Source of the DNA: Streptomyces griseocarneus
GTDB lineage: Bacteria > Actinomycetota > Actinomycetes > Streptomycetales > Streptomycetaceae
Assembly: GCA_003674045.1 (NCBI GenBank)
Contig: PENC01000009.1
Span: 186,001-250,000 of the forward strand
Direction: 5' to 3'
Length of the DNA stretch: 64,000 nt
This document shows positions 32,964 to 41,390 of this stretch, in pieces (position 1 is the stretch's first letter; each line of letters begins with the position of its first letter). Position numbers and translations under genes: made by a program. Under the pieces are notes generated by a model. The model worked only from the letters and a program-made list of their open reading frames with translations, ran no database searches and was not told where the DNA came from.

Positions 32964-34336
32964 GCACTGGCCAGCGTCACCGCCAGGTCCACGGACGCCG
33001 CCACCCGGGACGCGATGTCCTCCGCGTACGTGGTGTCGGCGCGGTCGAAAGGGCGGCGGGAAGGACCCCGGAGGAAGGTGACCACGCCCAGGGTGCGGCC
33101 GCGGCTGCGGAGGGCCGTCGAGAGGGCGTGCACCGTGCCGTCCGGCCATTTGCGGGCCTCCGCCCAGCCCTCGGTGGAGTCGGAGACGGCCCGTACGGAG
33201 CCGCAGCGCTCGACCGCTTCCAGCGCCGGGTGCTCCTCCGCGTACGGCACGGGGATGCCGTGCCGTACCTCCGCCGGGGAGAACGCCGGAGTGGGCGTCC
33301 CCGACGGCGTCGCCGCGGCCCGTACGAGCCGTACGGGCTCCCGCGGGGTCGCCTGCGGCTCCGGCAGGAGGTCGACGAGGGCGTGGTCGGCGAAGCCCGC
33401 GAGTGCGAAGTCGAGATAGAGCGAGGCGGCCTCCATCGGGTCGTCGCACTCGGCGACCGCCCGGCCCGCCCGGTGCAGCTGGCTGCTGCGGAACCGCATC
33501 CGCGCGCTGTCCTGCTCCGCCAGGCGCGCCGCCGTCACGTCCAGGAAGAGCCAGGCGACGCCCAGCGGCACCGGTTCCTCCGCGAGCGGCGAGGCCAGCT
33601 TCAGGAATCCGCTGCGCCAGCAGCGGCGCTCCGGGGGCGCCCCGCCCTGGTCCCGCAGCGTCACCCACAGATCGGTGGGCGCGGGCGGCGCACCGGACGC
33701 CAGGACATGCTGCAGGGCGCCCTCGATCTCCTCCACGCCCTGATCCAACAGCTCACCCAGGGGGCGCCCGAGCAACGCCGTACGCCCCGAGCGCAGGGCT
33801 CGCGCCGCGTGCGCATTGGCGAGCGCCGGGCGCAGATCGGCGTCCACGAGCACCACGCCCCAGGAAGCCTCCCCGAACAGGGCTTCGCTCAGCGCGATCG
33901 ACCGCTCCAGGTCGATCTGCGTGTGCACCTCGCTGAACGCGCAGTACGCGCCCGCGCGGCTGCCGTCCGCGCCCGGCACCGCCGACAGCTGCGTCCGCAC
34001 CAGGACACGCCCGCCGTCCTTCGTCAGCAGCGCGAACTCGTGCACCTGGCGGCCGTGCGCCCGCATCGCCGCCATCAGTCGACCGGTGACCTCCTCGGCA
34101 TCCGCCGCGCGCACCGCCCAGCCCTCCAGACCGTGCCGCCCGACGGCCTCCGCCGCCGTCCAGCCGAGTATCCGTTCGGCCTCGCGATTCCAGTGGGTGA
34201 CCGTGCCGTCCGCGTCGAACGCGCACAGGGCGGCGTCCATGCCGTCGAGGAGCGCGGCCAGGAGATCCGAGTCGTCGGACTCGGCGCCGGGGACGGAGCC
34301 GGGGCGGGCACGGCCGGACTGATGCGGTGCGGTCAC
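32957..34336 (-). CDS. double-PAS, GAF-like sensory protein without output domain
   Basis: 459 residues from GTG at 34336; no strong Shine-Dalgarno is seen. PAS domain 1 (about 20-140) has ALCAFDADGTVTHWNREAER and ILGWTAAEAVG. PAS domain 2 (about 150-275) has GVVLVDADLRPALANAHAAR and LLGRPLGELLDQG. A C-terminal GAF-like domain (about 280-459) includes TALRSRGRTLGVVTFLRG. The layout is that of streptomycete SpoIIE-type phosphatases, but the PP2C domain is absent and the protein stops at the end of GAF. It may sense a small molecule or light/redox and act by protein contact. The stop codon lies within a dispersed repeat. Confidence 0.78.
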   Translation of the reverse strand: MTAPHQSGRARPGSVPGAESDDSDLLAALLDGMDAALCAFDADGTVTHWNREAERILGWTAAEAVGRHGLEGWAVRAADAEEVTGRLMAAMRAHGRQVHEFALLTKDGGRVLVRTQLSAVPGADGSRAGAYCAFSEVHTQIDLERSIALSEALFGEASWGVVLVDADLRPALANAHAARALRSGRTALLGRPLGELLDQGVEEIEGALQHVLASGAPPAPTDLWVTLRDQGGAPPERRCWRSGFLKLASPLAEEPVPLGVAWLFLDVTAARLAEQDSARMRFRSSQLHRAGRAVAECDDPMEAASLYLDFALAGFADHALVDLLPEPQATPREPVRLVRAAATPSGTPTPAFSPAEVRHGIPVPYAEEHPALEAVERCGSVRAVSDSTEGWAEARKWPDGTVHALSTALRSRGRTLGVVTFLRGPSRRPFDRADTTYAEDIASRVAASVDLAVTLASAL

Positions 34337-34381
34337 GAGGTACCCCCAGCTGGACGCGTCTGCATGTCCTGCACGACGGGT

Positions 34382-34419
34382 CATTCAACTCGACCGTGCT
34401 GGGCACCACACCTCGTTCG
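34382..34419 (-). promoter_or_regulatory. shared 40-bp upstream motif, copy B
   Basis: Plus strand from CATTCAACTCGACCGTG to ACACCTCGTTCG. It starts 46 bp upstream of the PAS-protein start. The counterpart is at 30768-30808. Confidence 0.5.
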
Positions 34420-34509
34420 GGGAAATCGTTGCCCACAGGAAATTCGGTTGTGGGGGCGCGCGACGGTTCCTACTGTGGGGCGCACACGAGAAGGGAGGTG
34501 GTTCGGAAG

Positions 34510-34548
34510 ATGATTTCCATCCGGACGCGTGAGGTGACTGCGGGCTAG
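34510..34548 (+). CDS. possible 12-residue leader peptide MISIRTREVTAG
   Basis: ATG-to-TAG mini-frame preceded by AGGGAGGTGG (12 nt from GGAGG to the ATG). It is followed by a strongly structured 160-nt stretch and no plus-strand gene (pdxH is convergent). It may be translated as part of a small dual-function RNA, or be the remains of an attenuator. No match to a known leader peptide is claimed. Confidence 0.3.
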   Translation: MISIRTREVTAG

Positions 34549-34549
34549 C

Positions 34550-34710
34550 CGCCCGTCGTCGCGCCTGTCGCGCAACGCCGGTTCTTTCTTCGCAGCGGTG
34601 TGCTGCGTAGGTCGGCCGGCCCAATCCCAAGCAGTCACCCGATCCGTGGGCTGCCGAGTCGTCCGGCTCGGAGAATCAACAGCCCACGGATCGCTGCGTT
34701 TTGTGACTGC
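34550..34710 (+). ncRNA. candidate structured RNA with a nested 8+13+5-bp hairpin
   Basis: Outer stem GCAGTCAC/GTGACTGC (34631-34638 with 34703-34710) encloses a perfect 13-bp stem GATCCGTGGGCTG/CAGCCCACGGATC (34641-34653 with 34680-34692). That stem encloses CCGAG/CTCGG. A separate hairpin CGCAGC/GCTGCG lies at 34591-34607. The stem size far exceeds a usual terminator. The 5' end is not defined. Confidence 0.4.
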
Positions 34711-34760
34711 CGGTGCGCCTAATGGGGTGCGTCTTACGCTCGGCGCGCGTCTGCGGGCCC

Positions 34761-34804
34761 GGTGGGGGCTTGTCGCGCAGTTCCCCGCGCCCCTAAAGGG
34801 GCGC
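34761..34804 (-). repeat. dispersed intergenic element, copy 6
   Basis: Minus-strand copy: GCGCCCCTTTAGGGGCGC hairpin followed by the GGGGAACTGCGCGACAAGCC core; it lies 70 bp past the end of pdxH. Confidence 0.8.
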
Positions 34805-34875
34805 AGTCGTCAGCCCCGTCCCTCTCTCACGGGTGGGCACCACCGGACCACCGGACCACACCATCCCCGGCCCCC

Positions 34876-35580
34876 CTACGGGCACAGACGCTCGACTCGC
34901 CAGCCCCCCGCCTCGCTGACGTACCGCAAGCGGTCGTGCAGGCGGTTCTCCCGGCCCTGCCAGAACTCGACCGTCTCGGCGGTGACGCGGAAGCCGCCCC
35001 AGCTCGTGGGGACGGGGACCGGTTCGCCCTCGGGGTAGCGCGCCGCGAGGCGTTCGTACGCGGCGTCGATGTCGGCGCGGGAGGAGACGACCGACGACTG
35101 CTCGCTCGCCCAGGCGCCGAGTTGGGAGCCGTGCGGGCGGGAGTGGAAGTAGGCGGCGGTCTCGTCCGGACTGACGCGCTCCGCCGTGCCGTTGACGATG
35201 ACCTGGCGGGCGAGCGGGTGCCAGGGGAAGAGAAGGGCGACGTGCGGGTTGCGGTCGATCTCCCCGGCCTTGCGGGAGCCGTAGTTGGTGTAGAAGACGA
35301 AGCCCCGCCCGTCGTAGCCCTTGAGCAGCACCGTCCGCGAGCTGGGCCGGCCCGCCGCGTCCGCGGTGGAGAGGATCATCGCGTTGGGCTCCTGGAGCCC
35401 GCTCGCGAAGGCCTCCGCGAACCAGTGGTCGAACTGCTCGTACGGGGTCGCGGCCAGGTCCTTCTCCAGCAGGCCCGTCGACCCGTACTGCTCGCGCATC
35501 GCGGCGGGGTCGAGGGAACCGGGGTGGAACTCCGGCGCGTGGAACTCATCGGCGTGCGTCACGCGTTCATCTTGCAGCAT
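34876..35580 (-). CDS. pdxH: pyridoxamine/pyridoxine 5'-phosphate oxidase
   Basis: About 234 residues from ATG at 35580; GTG at 35562 is equally possible. Features are the N-terminal AAMREQYGSTGLLEKDLAAT, the FMN-binding core SRTVLLKGYDGRGFVFYTNY, then GSRKAGEIDRNPHVALLFPW, and the C-terminal substrate loop EFWQGRENRLHDRLRY. All match the PdxH family. It oxidises pyridoxine or pyridoxamine phosphate to pyridoxal phosphate with FMN and oxygen in the cytoplasm. The gene is divergent from the citrate synthase gene. Confidence 0.95.
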   Translation of the reverse strand: MLQDERVTHADEFHAPEFHPGSLDPAAMREQYGSTGLLEKDLAATPYEQFDHWFAEAFASGLQEPNAMILSTADAAGRPSSRTVLLKGYDGRGFVFYTNYGSRKAGEIDRNPHVALLFPWHPLARQVIVNGTAERVSPDETAAYFHSRPHGSQLGAWASEQSSVVSSRADIDAAYERLAARYPEGEPVPVPTSWGGFRVTAETVEFWQGRENRLHDRLRYVSEAGGWRVERLCP

Positions 35581-35939
35581 GCGCCCGTCCCCCACTCGGG
35601 TGCAGCCGCCCAGTCTGCCCGTCGAAGGCCGTCACCTGCGGGTCTTCGGGAAAACCCGCGGTGTGCCGGACATCACCCTTCCCCGCTTCTGTTCGGACAC
35701 CCCAAAATCGCAGGGCGGGTCGCTGTGGGACCCGCACATCACCAGCTATCGTTTCCGGCCGTATCCGATCAGTATCCGGTCGCCGCTGCCCCGTGCAGTC
35801 CGGGCGAGGGAACGCCGGGTGAAAGACAGCCGCACGGGGCATGACCGGGTTGACCGAGCAGGACCGCGAGCCGCGCCGAGCAGCCGTGTAACCGGCCCGG
35901 CAGCCGCCGCCTGTCGCACACGTCATGAGGAGCCGCCTG
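35581..35939. promoter_or_regulatory. 359-bp divergent promoter region (pdxH / citrate synthase)
   Basis: No gene is seen. The region is AT-richer around 35740-35780 (CACCAGCTATCGTTTCCGGC), which may contain promoter elements. GAGGAG at 35927-35932 is the ribosome-binding site of the citrate synthase. No clear operator was recognised. Confidence 0.45.
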
Positions 35940-37052
35940 ATGTCCGACTTCGTACCCGGACTCGAAGGAGTCGTCGCGTTCGAGACGGAGATCGCAGAAC
36001 CCGACAAGGAAGGCGGCTCCCTCCGCTACCGGGGTGTCGACATCGAGGACCTGGTCGGCCAGGTCTCCTTCGGCAATGTCTGGGGGCTGCTGGTCGACGG
36101 TTCGTTCAACCCCGGCCTGCCGCCCGCCGAGCCCTTCCCGATCCCCGTGCACTCGGGTGACATCCGTGTCGACGTGCAGTCGGCGCTGGCGATGCTCGCC
36201 CCCGTCTGGGGGCTCAAGCCCCTCCTCGACATCGACGAGGCCGCCGCCCGCGACAACCTCGCGCGCGCCGCCGTCATGGCCCTCTCCTACGTCGCCCAGT
36301 CCGCGCGCGGCCAGGGCCTGCCGATGGTGCCGCAGCGCGAGATCGACAAGGCGGAGACGGTCGTCGAGCGCTTCATGAAACGGTGGCGCGGCGAGCCCGA
36401 CCCGCGGCACGTCAAGGCCGTCGACGCGTACTGGACCTCCGCCGCCGAGCACGGCATGAACGCCTCCACCTTCACCGCCCGCGTCATCGCCTCGACCGGC
36501 GCGGACGTGGCCGCGGCCCTCTCCGGCGCCGTCGGCGCGATGTCCGGCCCGCTGCACGGCGGCGCGCCGTCCCGCGTCCTCGGCATGATCGAGGAGATCG
36601 AGCGGACGGGCGACGCCGAGACGTACGTCAAGCGCGCCCTGGACCGCGGCGAGCGCCTCATGGGCTTCGGCCACCGCGTCTACCGCGCCGAGGACCCGCG
36701 GGCGCGCGTCCTGCGGCGTACGGCCAAGGAGCTGAGCGCCCCGCGTTTCGAGGTCGCCGAGGCCCTGGAGAAGGCGGCCCTGGAGGAGCTGCACAACAGG
36801 CGCCCCGACCGCGTCCTCGCCACGAACGTCGAGTTCTGGGCGGCGATCGTGCTGGACTTCGCGGAGGTGCCGGCGCACATGTTCACCTCCATGTTCACGT
36901 GCGCCCGCACGGCGGGCTGGAGCGCGCACATCCTGGAGCAGAAGCGCACGGGCCGCCTCGTCCGCCCGACGGCCCGCTACGTCGGCCCCGGGCCGCGCGA
37001 CCCGCGCGAGGTATCCGGATTCGAGGCGGTCACGCCACTGGCTGCTTCCTGA
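35940..37052 (+). CDS. citrate synthase (second, short type)
   Basis: 370 residues from ATG at 35940, with GAGGAG 7 nt upstream. It is shorter than the main GltA type and matches the actinobacterial citrate synthase 2 group. The lid segment is GGSLRYRGVDIEDLVGQVSF. The catalytic histidines are in SGPLHGGAPSRV and GFGHRVYRAEDPRA, and a catalytic aspartate is in AAIVLDFAEVP. It condenses oxaloacetate with acetyl-CoA, possibly with 2-methylcitrate synthase activity, which cannot be excluded from sequence. It is divergent from pdxH, an arrangement I remember from other Streptomyces. Confidence 0.9.
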   Translation: MSDFVPGLEGVVAFETEIAEPDKEGGSLRYRGVDIEDLVGQVSFGNVWGLLVDGSFNPGLPPAEPFPIPVHSGDIRVDVQSALAMLAPVWGLKPLLDIDEAAARDNLARAAVMALSYVAQSARGQGLPMVPQREIDKAETVVERFMKRWRGEPDPRHVKAVDAYWTSAAEHGMNASTFTARVIASTGADVAAALSGAVGAMSGPLHGGAPSRVLGMIEEIERTGDAETYVKRALDRGERLMGFGHRVYRAEDPRARVLRRTAKELSAPRFEVAEALEKAALEELHNRRPDRVLATNVEFWAAIVLDFAEVPAHMFTSMFTCARTAGWSAHILEQKRTGRLVRPTARYVGPGPRDPREVSGFEAVTPLAAS

Positions 37053-37070
37053 GCCATTGACCGTTCCGGT

Positions 37071-37088
37071 GCGCCCCTTCAGGGGCGC
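37071..37088. terminator. hairpin terminator after citrate synthase
   Basis: GCGCCCCT-TC-AGGGGCGC, a perfect 8-bp stem with a 2-nt gap, beginning 18 bp after the stop. It is the left end of a dispersed element. Confidence 0.6.
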
Positions 37089-37111
37089 GGGGAACTGCGC
37101 GACCAGCCACA
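37081..37111 (+). repeat. dispersed intergenic element, copy 7
   Basis: AGGGGCGCGGGGAACTGCGC followed by GACCAGCCACA, directly after citrate synthase. Confidence 0.8.
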
Positions 37112-37174
37112 GCGGCCCCGCAGCCGCAAACGGAGCTCACAGGGCGCCCCTGTAGGCGCAACAGGAGGCAGCCC

Positions 37175-38611
37175 GTGGCACACCGCACCGCCGACGTCGT
37201 CATAGTCGGCAACGGCGCGTTAGGCCTGTCGATCGCCGTCGAGACAGCACTACGGGATCCCGCCCTGAGAGTCGCCCTCATCGGCCTGCAGAACCGCCCC
37301 GGAGCCGCCTCCGGGGCGGCCGGCGCGATGCTGAACTGCTACGCAGAAGTCACCGCGCACACCGACGAACACCCGGCGCCCCGGGCCAAGTTCGCGCTGG
37401 CGCGCGAGGCCGCACGGCTGTGGCCCGGCTGGCTGGACCGCCTCGCAGAGGCCACTCGCGGCAACCCGGCCCCGGTCAAAATCAAACGCGGCACGCTGGT
37501 CGTGATGGGCGCCCGCACCACCGGCGACGGCGCCCGCAGCATGCGCGCGATCCGGGATGCCGCCGAGGAGCACGGCGAGCCGTTCCAGGACGTCGACCCC
37601 TACGGCCTCGACTTCCTGGAGCCCGAGCAGGGCGAACAACCCGTCGATGCCCTCTACTTGGAGAACGAAGCGGCCGTGGACGCCCGCCAGGTGCTGGCGG
37701 CCCTGGACGCGGCCGCGTCCGCGCTGGGCGTCACCCGCGTTGCCGACGAAGCGGCGTCCCTGACCATCACCGGTGACACGGTGACCGGCATACGGCTGTC
37801 CTCGGGAGAGGACATCACCGCAGGCGCCGTCGTCCTCGCGGCGGGCGCGGCGACCGCGCGCCTGATCGAGCAACTGCCGGCAGGCAGCGTGCAGCCGATG
37901 CTGAGCGGTACGGGCATGGCGCTGGAGACCCGGCGCGTACGCGGGCCAGGCATGCCATACGTCGTGCGCACGCCCACCCTCGTCGGCGGTTGCGGGCTGC
38001 ACGCCGTACCGCTCGGGGACGGAATCGAGTATCTGGGCGCAACAAATCTCGTGTTTTTCGACCCACAGGACGGGCCACGGCTGGGCCTCGTCCAGGCACT
38101 GCTGTCCGGCTTCATCGCGCAGTTCGACCGGAGGTTGGGCCTGTCGGCCGTACGACGCTGGCACTACGGCCTGCGCCCCGTCACGCTGGACACGTTCCCG
38201 CTCCTGGGCCGCGGACCGCTCCCGGGGCTGTTCTTCGCGACGGGGACCTACCGGGACGGCTTCCACGACTCCCCCGCGATCGCCCGCCACTTGGCTGACC
38301 TGCTGCTCAAGCCTGGGGATGACACCCCGTACGCCCTCTTCGCCCCCGGCCGCAGACCGATCGAGACGACAACGGTGGACGAGGCGGCGGAACGCTTCGC
38401 CGAGATGGCGGTCCTCGTCGGCGTCGAGCGCGGCATGCGGCTGCCGTACTTCCTCGACACGGAACCGATCGCCGCCGCGTGCCGACGGCTGGCGCACGAG
38501 TCGGTGGAGCGGCTGGGCACGCCGATCGCGTTGGCCCCCGAGATCCTCGGTGCCGTGTCCGAGGCGGACGCGGAGCGGGTCCGGCGGGTGGCCGCCTACC
38601 TGAAGTCCTGA
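37175..38611 (+). CDS. FAD-dependent amino-acid oxidase-like protein (DAO family) with a TTA codon
   Basis: 478 residues from GTG at 37175, with AGGAGG upstream. The N-terminal Rossmann motif DVVIVGNGALGLSIAVE binds FAD. GAASGAAGAMLNCYAEVT follows, and the C-terminal domain shows RRWHYGLRPVTLDTFPLLGR and FFATGTYRDGFHDSP, as in glycine/D-amino-acid oxidases and ThiO-like enzymes. Codon 16 is TTA (37220-37222), so translation probably depends on the bldA tRNA and falls late in development. Its last 16 bp overlap the end of the convergent NACHT gene. The substrate is unknown. The gene looks like the border between core and accessory DNA. Confidence 0.82.
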   Translation: MAHRTADVVIVGNGALGLSIAVETALRDPALRVALIGLQNRPGAASGAAGAMLNCYAEVTAHTDEHPAPRAKFALAREAARLWPGWLDRLAEATRGNPAPVKIKRGTLVVMGARTTGDGARSMRAIRDAAEEHGEPFQDVDPYGLDFLEPEQGEQPVDALYLENEAAVDARQVLAALDAAASALGVTRVADEAASLTITGDTVTGIRLSSGEDITAGAVVLAAGAATARLIEQLPAGSVQPMLSGTGMALETRRVRGPGMPYVVRTPTLVGGCGLHAVPLGDGIEYLGATNLVFFDPQDGPRLGLVQALLSGFIAQFDRRLGLSAVRRWHYGLRPVTLDTFPLLGRGPLPGLFFATGTYRDGFHDSPAIARHLADLLLKPGDDTPYALFAPGRRPIETTTVDEAAERFAEMAVLVGVERGMRLPYFLDTEPIAAACRRLAHESVERLGTPIALAPEILGAVSEADAERVRRVAAYLKS

Positions 38612-40890
38612 GCGGATGCCGCCAGCCGCCGTTGCAGGTGCGCGTGCCGGAATTGGTAGACGGCCCCTACCTGGCGCAGTACGCCGAGTCGGTGTGCGTC
38701 GGCGAGGAAGGCTTGCAGGCGCCAGGGGAGGTGGCCGCGCAGGGCGAGCGTGATTCGGGTGACGGAGTAGTAGGGCCAGGCGTAGGCGGCGAGGGCGAGG
38801 ACGGGGCCCGGGCAGGACAGCGGCAACTCGAACCACAGGAAGGTGGCGGCGAACGTCGCGTTCAGGTCCCCGTGCTCGGCGCGTGTGTAGGCCGCGTCGG
38901 CGATGAGGTCGGGCAGCATCACCAGCACGGATGCCAACACGCCGTTGACCAACGCGATGAGACGGTCCGCCCTGAGCGAGGACGCCGCAGTGGTGAGGGT
39001 CCGGGCAGAGGCAGTACGCCGGACCCAGTGCAGCATGGCAAGCAGGACCCCCCACAGAGAGCCGAGCGGCAAGCTGTACGGCCAGGCTCCCCCCTCCAAC
39101 GTAAACGCGCCACCCTGCGGGCCGCCTTCGGGCCAGGCCACGGCAATAATGGAGACATCGAACACGACACCGGTGAAGGCCGCGGTAGCGAGGACGATGG
39201 CAACCGCCCGCGGCAGGTCGCGCCGCCAGTGGCGCGTGCCGAGTTCGCCGTGATGCGGCGCGTCCGGCGGCAGGGGCGTTCCGGCGCTGTACAGCACCAA
39301 CAGGTAGGTCAAGATGTAGAGGCTGAGCAAGCTGGCCGCGTTCTGGAGCAGCCTGCTGGGCAAGATGCCGAAGACCGGCCGCCCGCATATCAGGAGCATC
39401 GCGACGTCGGCCAGCGCACCGCACACGGCGAGCAGGGCAACGGAACGGATTCTTCCTGCCAGAGACAGGATGCACATGGTGCCCGTGGTCAGCGCGATCA
39501 GGAACGCGTACGCGAAGGTGAGCGGCCAGTACGGCCCACCTGCGACCGCGCGGAACAGCCCGTCCCACGCCATCATCAGGCCTGCCGCCACCGAACCACC
39601 CAGCGCCGCTCGGCCCCACCCCCGCGACAGTACCCATGTCCACCGGTACATCTGCCACCACGCCAAGTCGTACGTCCCCTGCCGCTCCATCCCCGCCGCC
39701 AAGTACGCCAGGTAGCGGTAGGCACGCTCGGGGTCCCAGCGGCGCCGCGGATCCTGCCGACGGACGCGGGCGTAGAGGGACGGAACGAGCGCGTCCAAGA
39801 GGTGCTGCTCGACGGATTCGGAGGTCGGGAAGCGCGCCCGATCCGTGAGTTCGGCCGGGTCCCCCGCCGCATCGGCGTAAACAGAGCGGGCCAGAGCCAC
39901 CATCAGCGGGCTCGTCAGCGCACGCGCTGCGCCGCTCTCCGGGTATCGGGAGACGTGTTCGGCGAGCCGGTCCCAGCCCTGCTGTTTGGAGCCCGGTGGG
40001 GTGGCCAGCCGCAGCAGGGCGAAGGCGTCGGCGAGGCGTACGGGTCCGGGCTCGACGACCGCGGCTCCGGCCAGGACTCCGGTCGCGGCCACCGCCTCGG
40101 CGTAGGCGGCTGTGCGGCAGGTCAGGACGAGTGGCGCGTCCGGGTTGAAGACGTCGTTGAGGGCGGCGAGCACGGCGGGGCGTACGGGTGCCGGCAGTTC
40201 GTCCAAGCCGTCGAGGACGGGCACCACCCGGTGTGCGGCCAGCAGGTCCTCGATCGCCGTTGGCCCGTACGTCACGGTGTCGGCGAGCGCCGGGTGGTCG
40301 GCGGCGATGCGGCGGCACAACCAGGCGGAGGCACTCTCGCGCGTCGGGTCGAAGGAGGCGAGCGAGGAGAGGAACGGCACCGGATCGTCCGCTTCCCGAG
40401 TGCGTAACAGGCTCAGGGTCAGGAGGACAGCGAGGGCCGTCTTCCCGGAACCTGCCGGTCCGACGACGACCAGGCGATGGCGCGGCAGCCCCCGGAAAGC
40501 GGCGGCCAGTTCCTCGCTCCTGTCCACGCGGAAGTCGACTGGTCCACCGATCAGTTCGCGATGGTCGGCCAGCACGGCACAGTCCGACCAGACCACCGGC
40601 AGCGGCGCCGGGTCGAAGAGCTGCCGCAGCAGCGCTTCCTGTCGCCACTGCCGGTCCACGAGCCGGGCCAGCACGGCGAGCGCGTCCGCGAGCTGTTCCG
40701 TGCTGGACTGTCGCCGTTCCGGATCCCGTCGCCACGCCCAGACGGCCATGACGCCGAAGAGGCCCACGACGGCGGCGGCCAGTGAGCTGACCTTCTCGGC
40801 GGGGTTGTCCTCGCCGGAGCGCCACAGCGCGATCAGGGCAATGGTCAGCCCCGCGCTCAGTGCCCAGGTCACCGCCCACCGGAACCGCAC
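38596..40890 (-). CDS. membrane-embedded NACHT-domain NTPase
   Basis: 764 residues from GTG at 40890, chosen because GGGGAG lies upstream and the next residues begin a transmembrane helix. Two N-terminal membrane helices (about 3-25 and 38-52) are followed by a NACHT domain with Walker A VVVGPAGSGKTALAV (144-151 core), Walker B VVPVLDGLDELP (about 222-233) and a sensor arginine region LTCRTAAY. A winged helical region follows. The C-terminal 300 residues contain about eight further membrane helices, ending YQFRHAHLQRRLA. This resembles streptomycete membrane NACHT proteins; some bacterial NACHT proteins act in phage defence, but function here is not established. Confidence 0.85.
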   Translation of the reverse strand: MRFRWAVTWALSAGLTIALIALWRSGEDNPAEKVSSLAAAVVGLFGVMAVWAWRRDPERRQSSTEQLADALAVLARLVDRQWRQEALLRQLFDPAPLPVVWSDCAVLADHRELIGGPVDFRVDRSEELAAAFRGLPRHRLVVVGPAGSGKTALAVLLTLSLLRTREADDPVPFLSSLASFDPTRESASAWLCRRIAADHPALADTVTYGPTAIEDLLAAHRVVPVLDGLDELPAPVRPAVLAALNDVFNPDAPLVLTCRTAAYAEAVAATGVLAGAAVVEPGPVRLADAFALLRLATPPGSKQQGWDRLAEHVSRYPESGAARALTSPLMVALARSVYADAAGDPAELTDRARFPTSESVEQHLLDALVPSLYARVRRQDPRRRWDPERAYRYLAYLAAGMERQGTYDLAWWQMYRWTWVLSRGWGRAALGGSVAAGLMMAWDGLFRAVAGGPYWPLTFAYAFLIALTTGTMCILSLAGRIRSVALLAVCGALADVAMLLICGRPVFGILPSRLLQNAASLLSLYILTYLLVLYSAGTPLPPDAPHHGELGTRHWRRDLPRAVAIVLATAAFTGVVFDVSIIAVAWPEGGPQGGAFTLEGGAWPYSLPLGSLWGVLLAMLHWVRRTASARTLTTAASSLRADRLIALVNGVLASVLVMLPDLIADAAYTRAEHGDLNATFAATFLWFELPLSCPGPVLALAAYAWPYYSVTRITLALRGHLPWRLQAFLADAHRLGVLRQVGAVYQFRHAHLQRRLAASAQDFR

Positions 40891-41001
40891 GTCAGGTGGC
40901 TCCCCGGGGCCGGGCGCGCGGGAAACGCCGAGCGGGCGGCGTGCGGGAGCGATTGCCCGGCGCCCCGCACGAACACACGCCCGGTGAGCGATCCTGGAGA
41001 C

Positions 41002-41322
41002 ATGAAGCCGGCCCTGGAGATCGAAGTCCTGGTCGTGCCCGACTGCCCACATCGGCAGCTTGCCGAGCACAGGGTGCGGCAGGCGCTGGATGCTGCCGGG
41101 CTGTCCGCCACCGGGTACACCACCCGGGTGATCGCCGAGCAGGCCGAAGCCGAACGGTCCGGTTTCACCGGTTCGCCGACGATTCTCATCGACGGCCGCG
41201 ACCCGTTCGCACAGCCCGGCGCCGTCCCGTCACTGGCCTGCCGGATCTACCGCACTCCCGACGGCCCGGCCGGGGCACCTGGTGTCGACGAGCTCCGGCG
41301 GGCGATCGAGGCCGCGGGCTGA
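41002..41322 (+). CDS. thioredoxin-fold small protein
   Basis: 106 residues from ATG at 41002, with CTGGAGAC directly before it; a GTG 18 bp upstream has no ribosome-binding site. The first strand and loop read IEVLVVPDCPHRQLAE, with a single active-site-like cysteine in CPHR (CxxR rather than CxxC). The cis-proline loop is FTGSPTILIDGRDPF, and CRIYRTPDGPAG follows. Similar domains are annotated as thioredoxin family or alkylmercury-lyase-like proteins in actinomycetes. With one cysteine it may bind a thiol or metal rather than reduce disulfides. It is divergent from the NACHT gene, and whether they work together is unknown. Confidence 0.7.
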   Translation: MKPALEIEVLVVPDCPHRQLAEHRVRQALDAAGLSATGYTTRVIAEQAEAERSGFTGSPTILIDGRDPFAQPGAVPSLACRIYRTPDGPAGAPGVDELRRAIEAAG

Positions 41323-41390
41323 GCCGAATGGCTCGGGGGCGCGCGGGTGCCGTCACCGTGACCGGGTGAGGCGCGCGCCGTTTGCCGTGC

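Larger units (their letters stand above)
34337..34875. other. 539-bp region with shared motif, mini-gene, large hairpin and dispersed element
   Basis: It holds copy B of the 40-bp motif (34382-34419), a 12-codon frame with a Shine-Dalgarno (34510-34548), hairpins at 34591-34607 and 34631-34710, and a dispersed element at 34761-34804. No longer protein gene is supported. Confidence 0.6.

Noticed and set aside
37250..40879. 1209-codon open frame on the minus strand
   Set aside because: It runs antisense through the FAD oxidoreductase and in a wrong frame through the NACHT gene; its Arg/Gly/Pro-rich translation is the usual GC-bias artefact.
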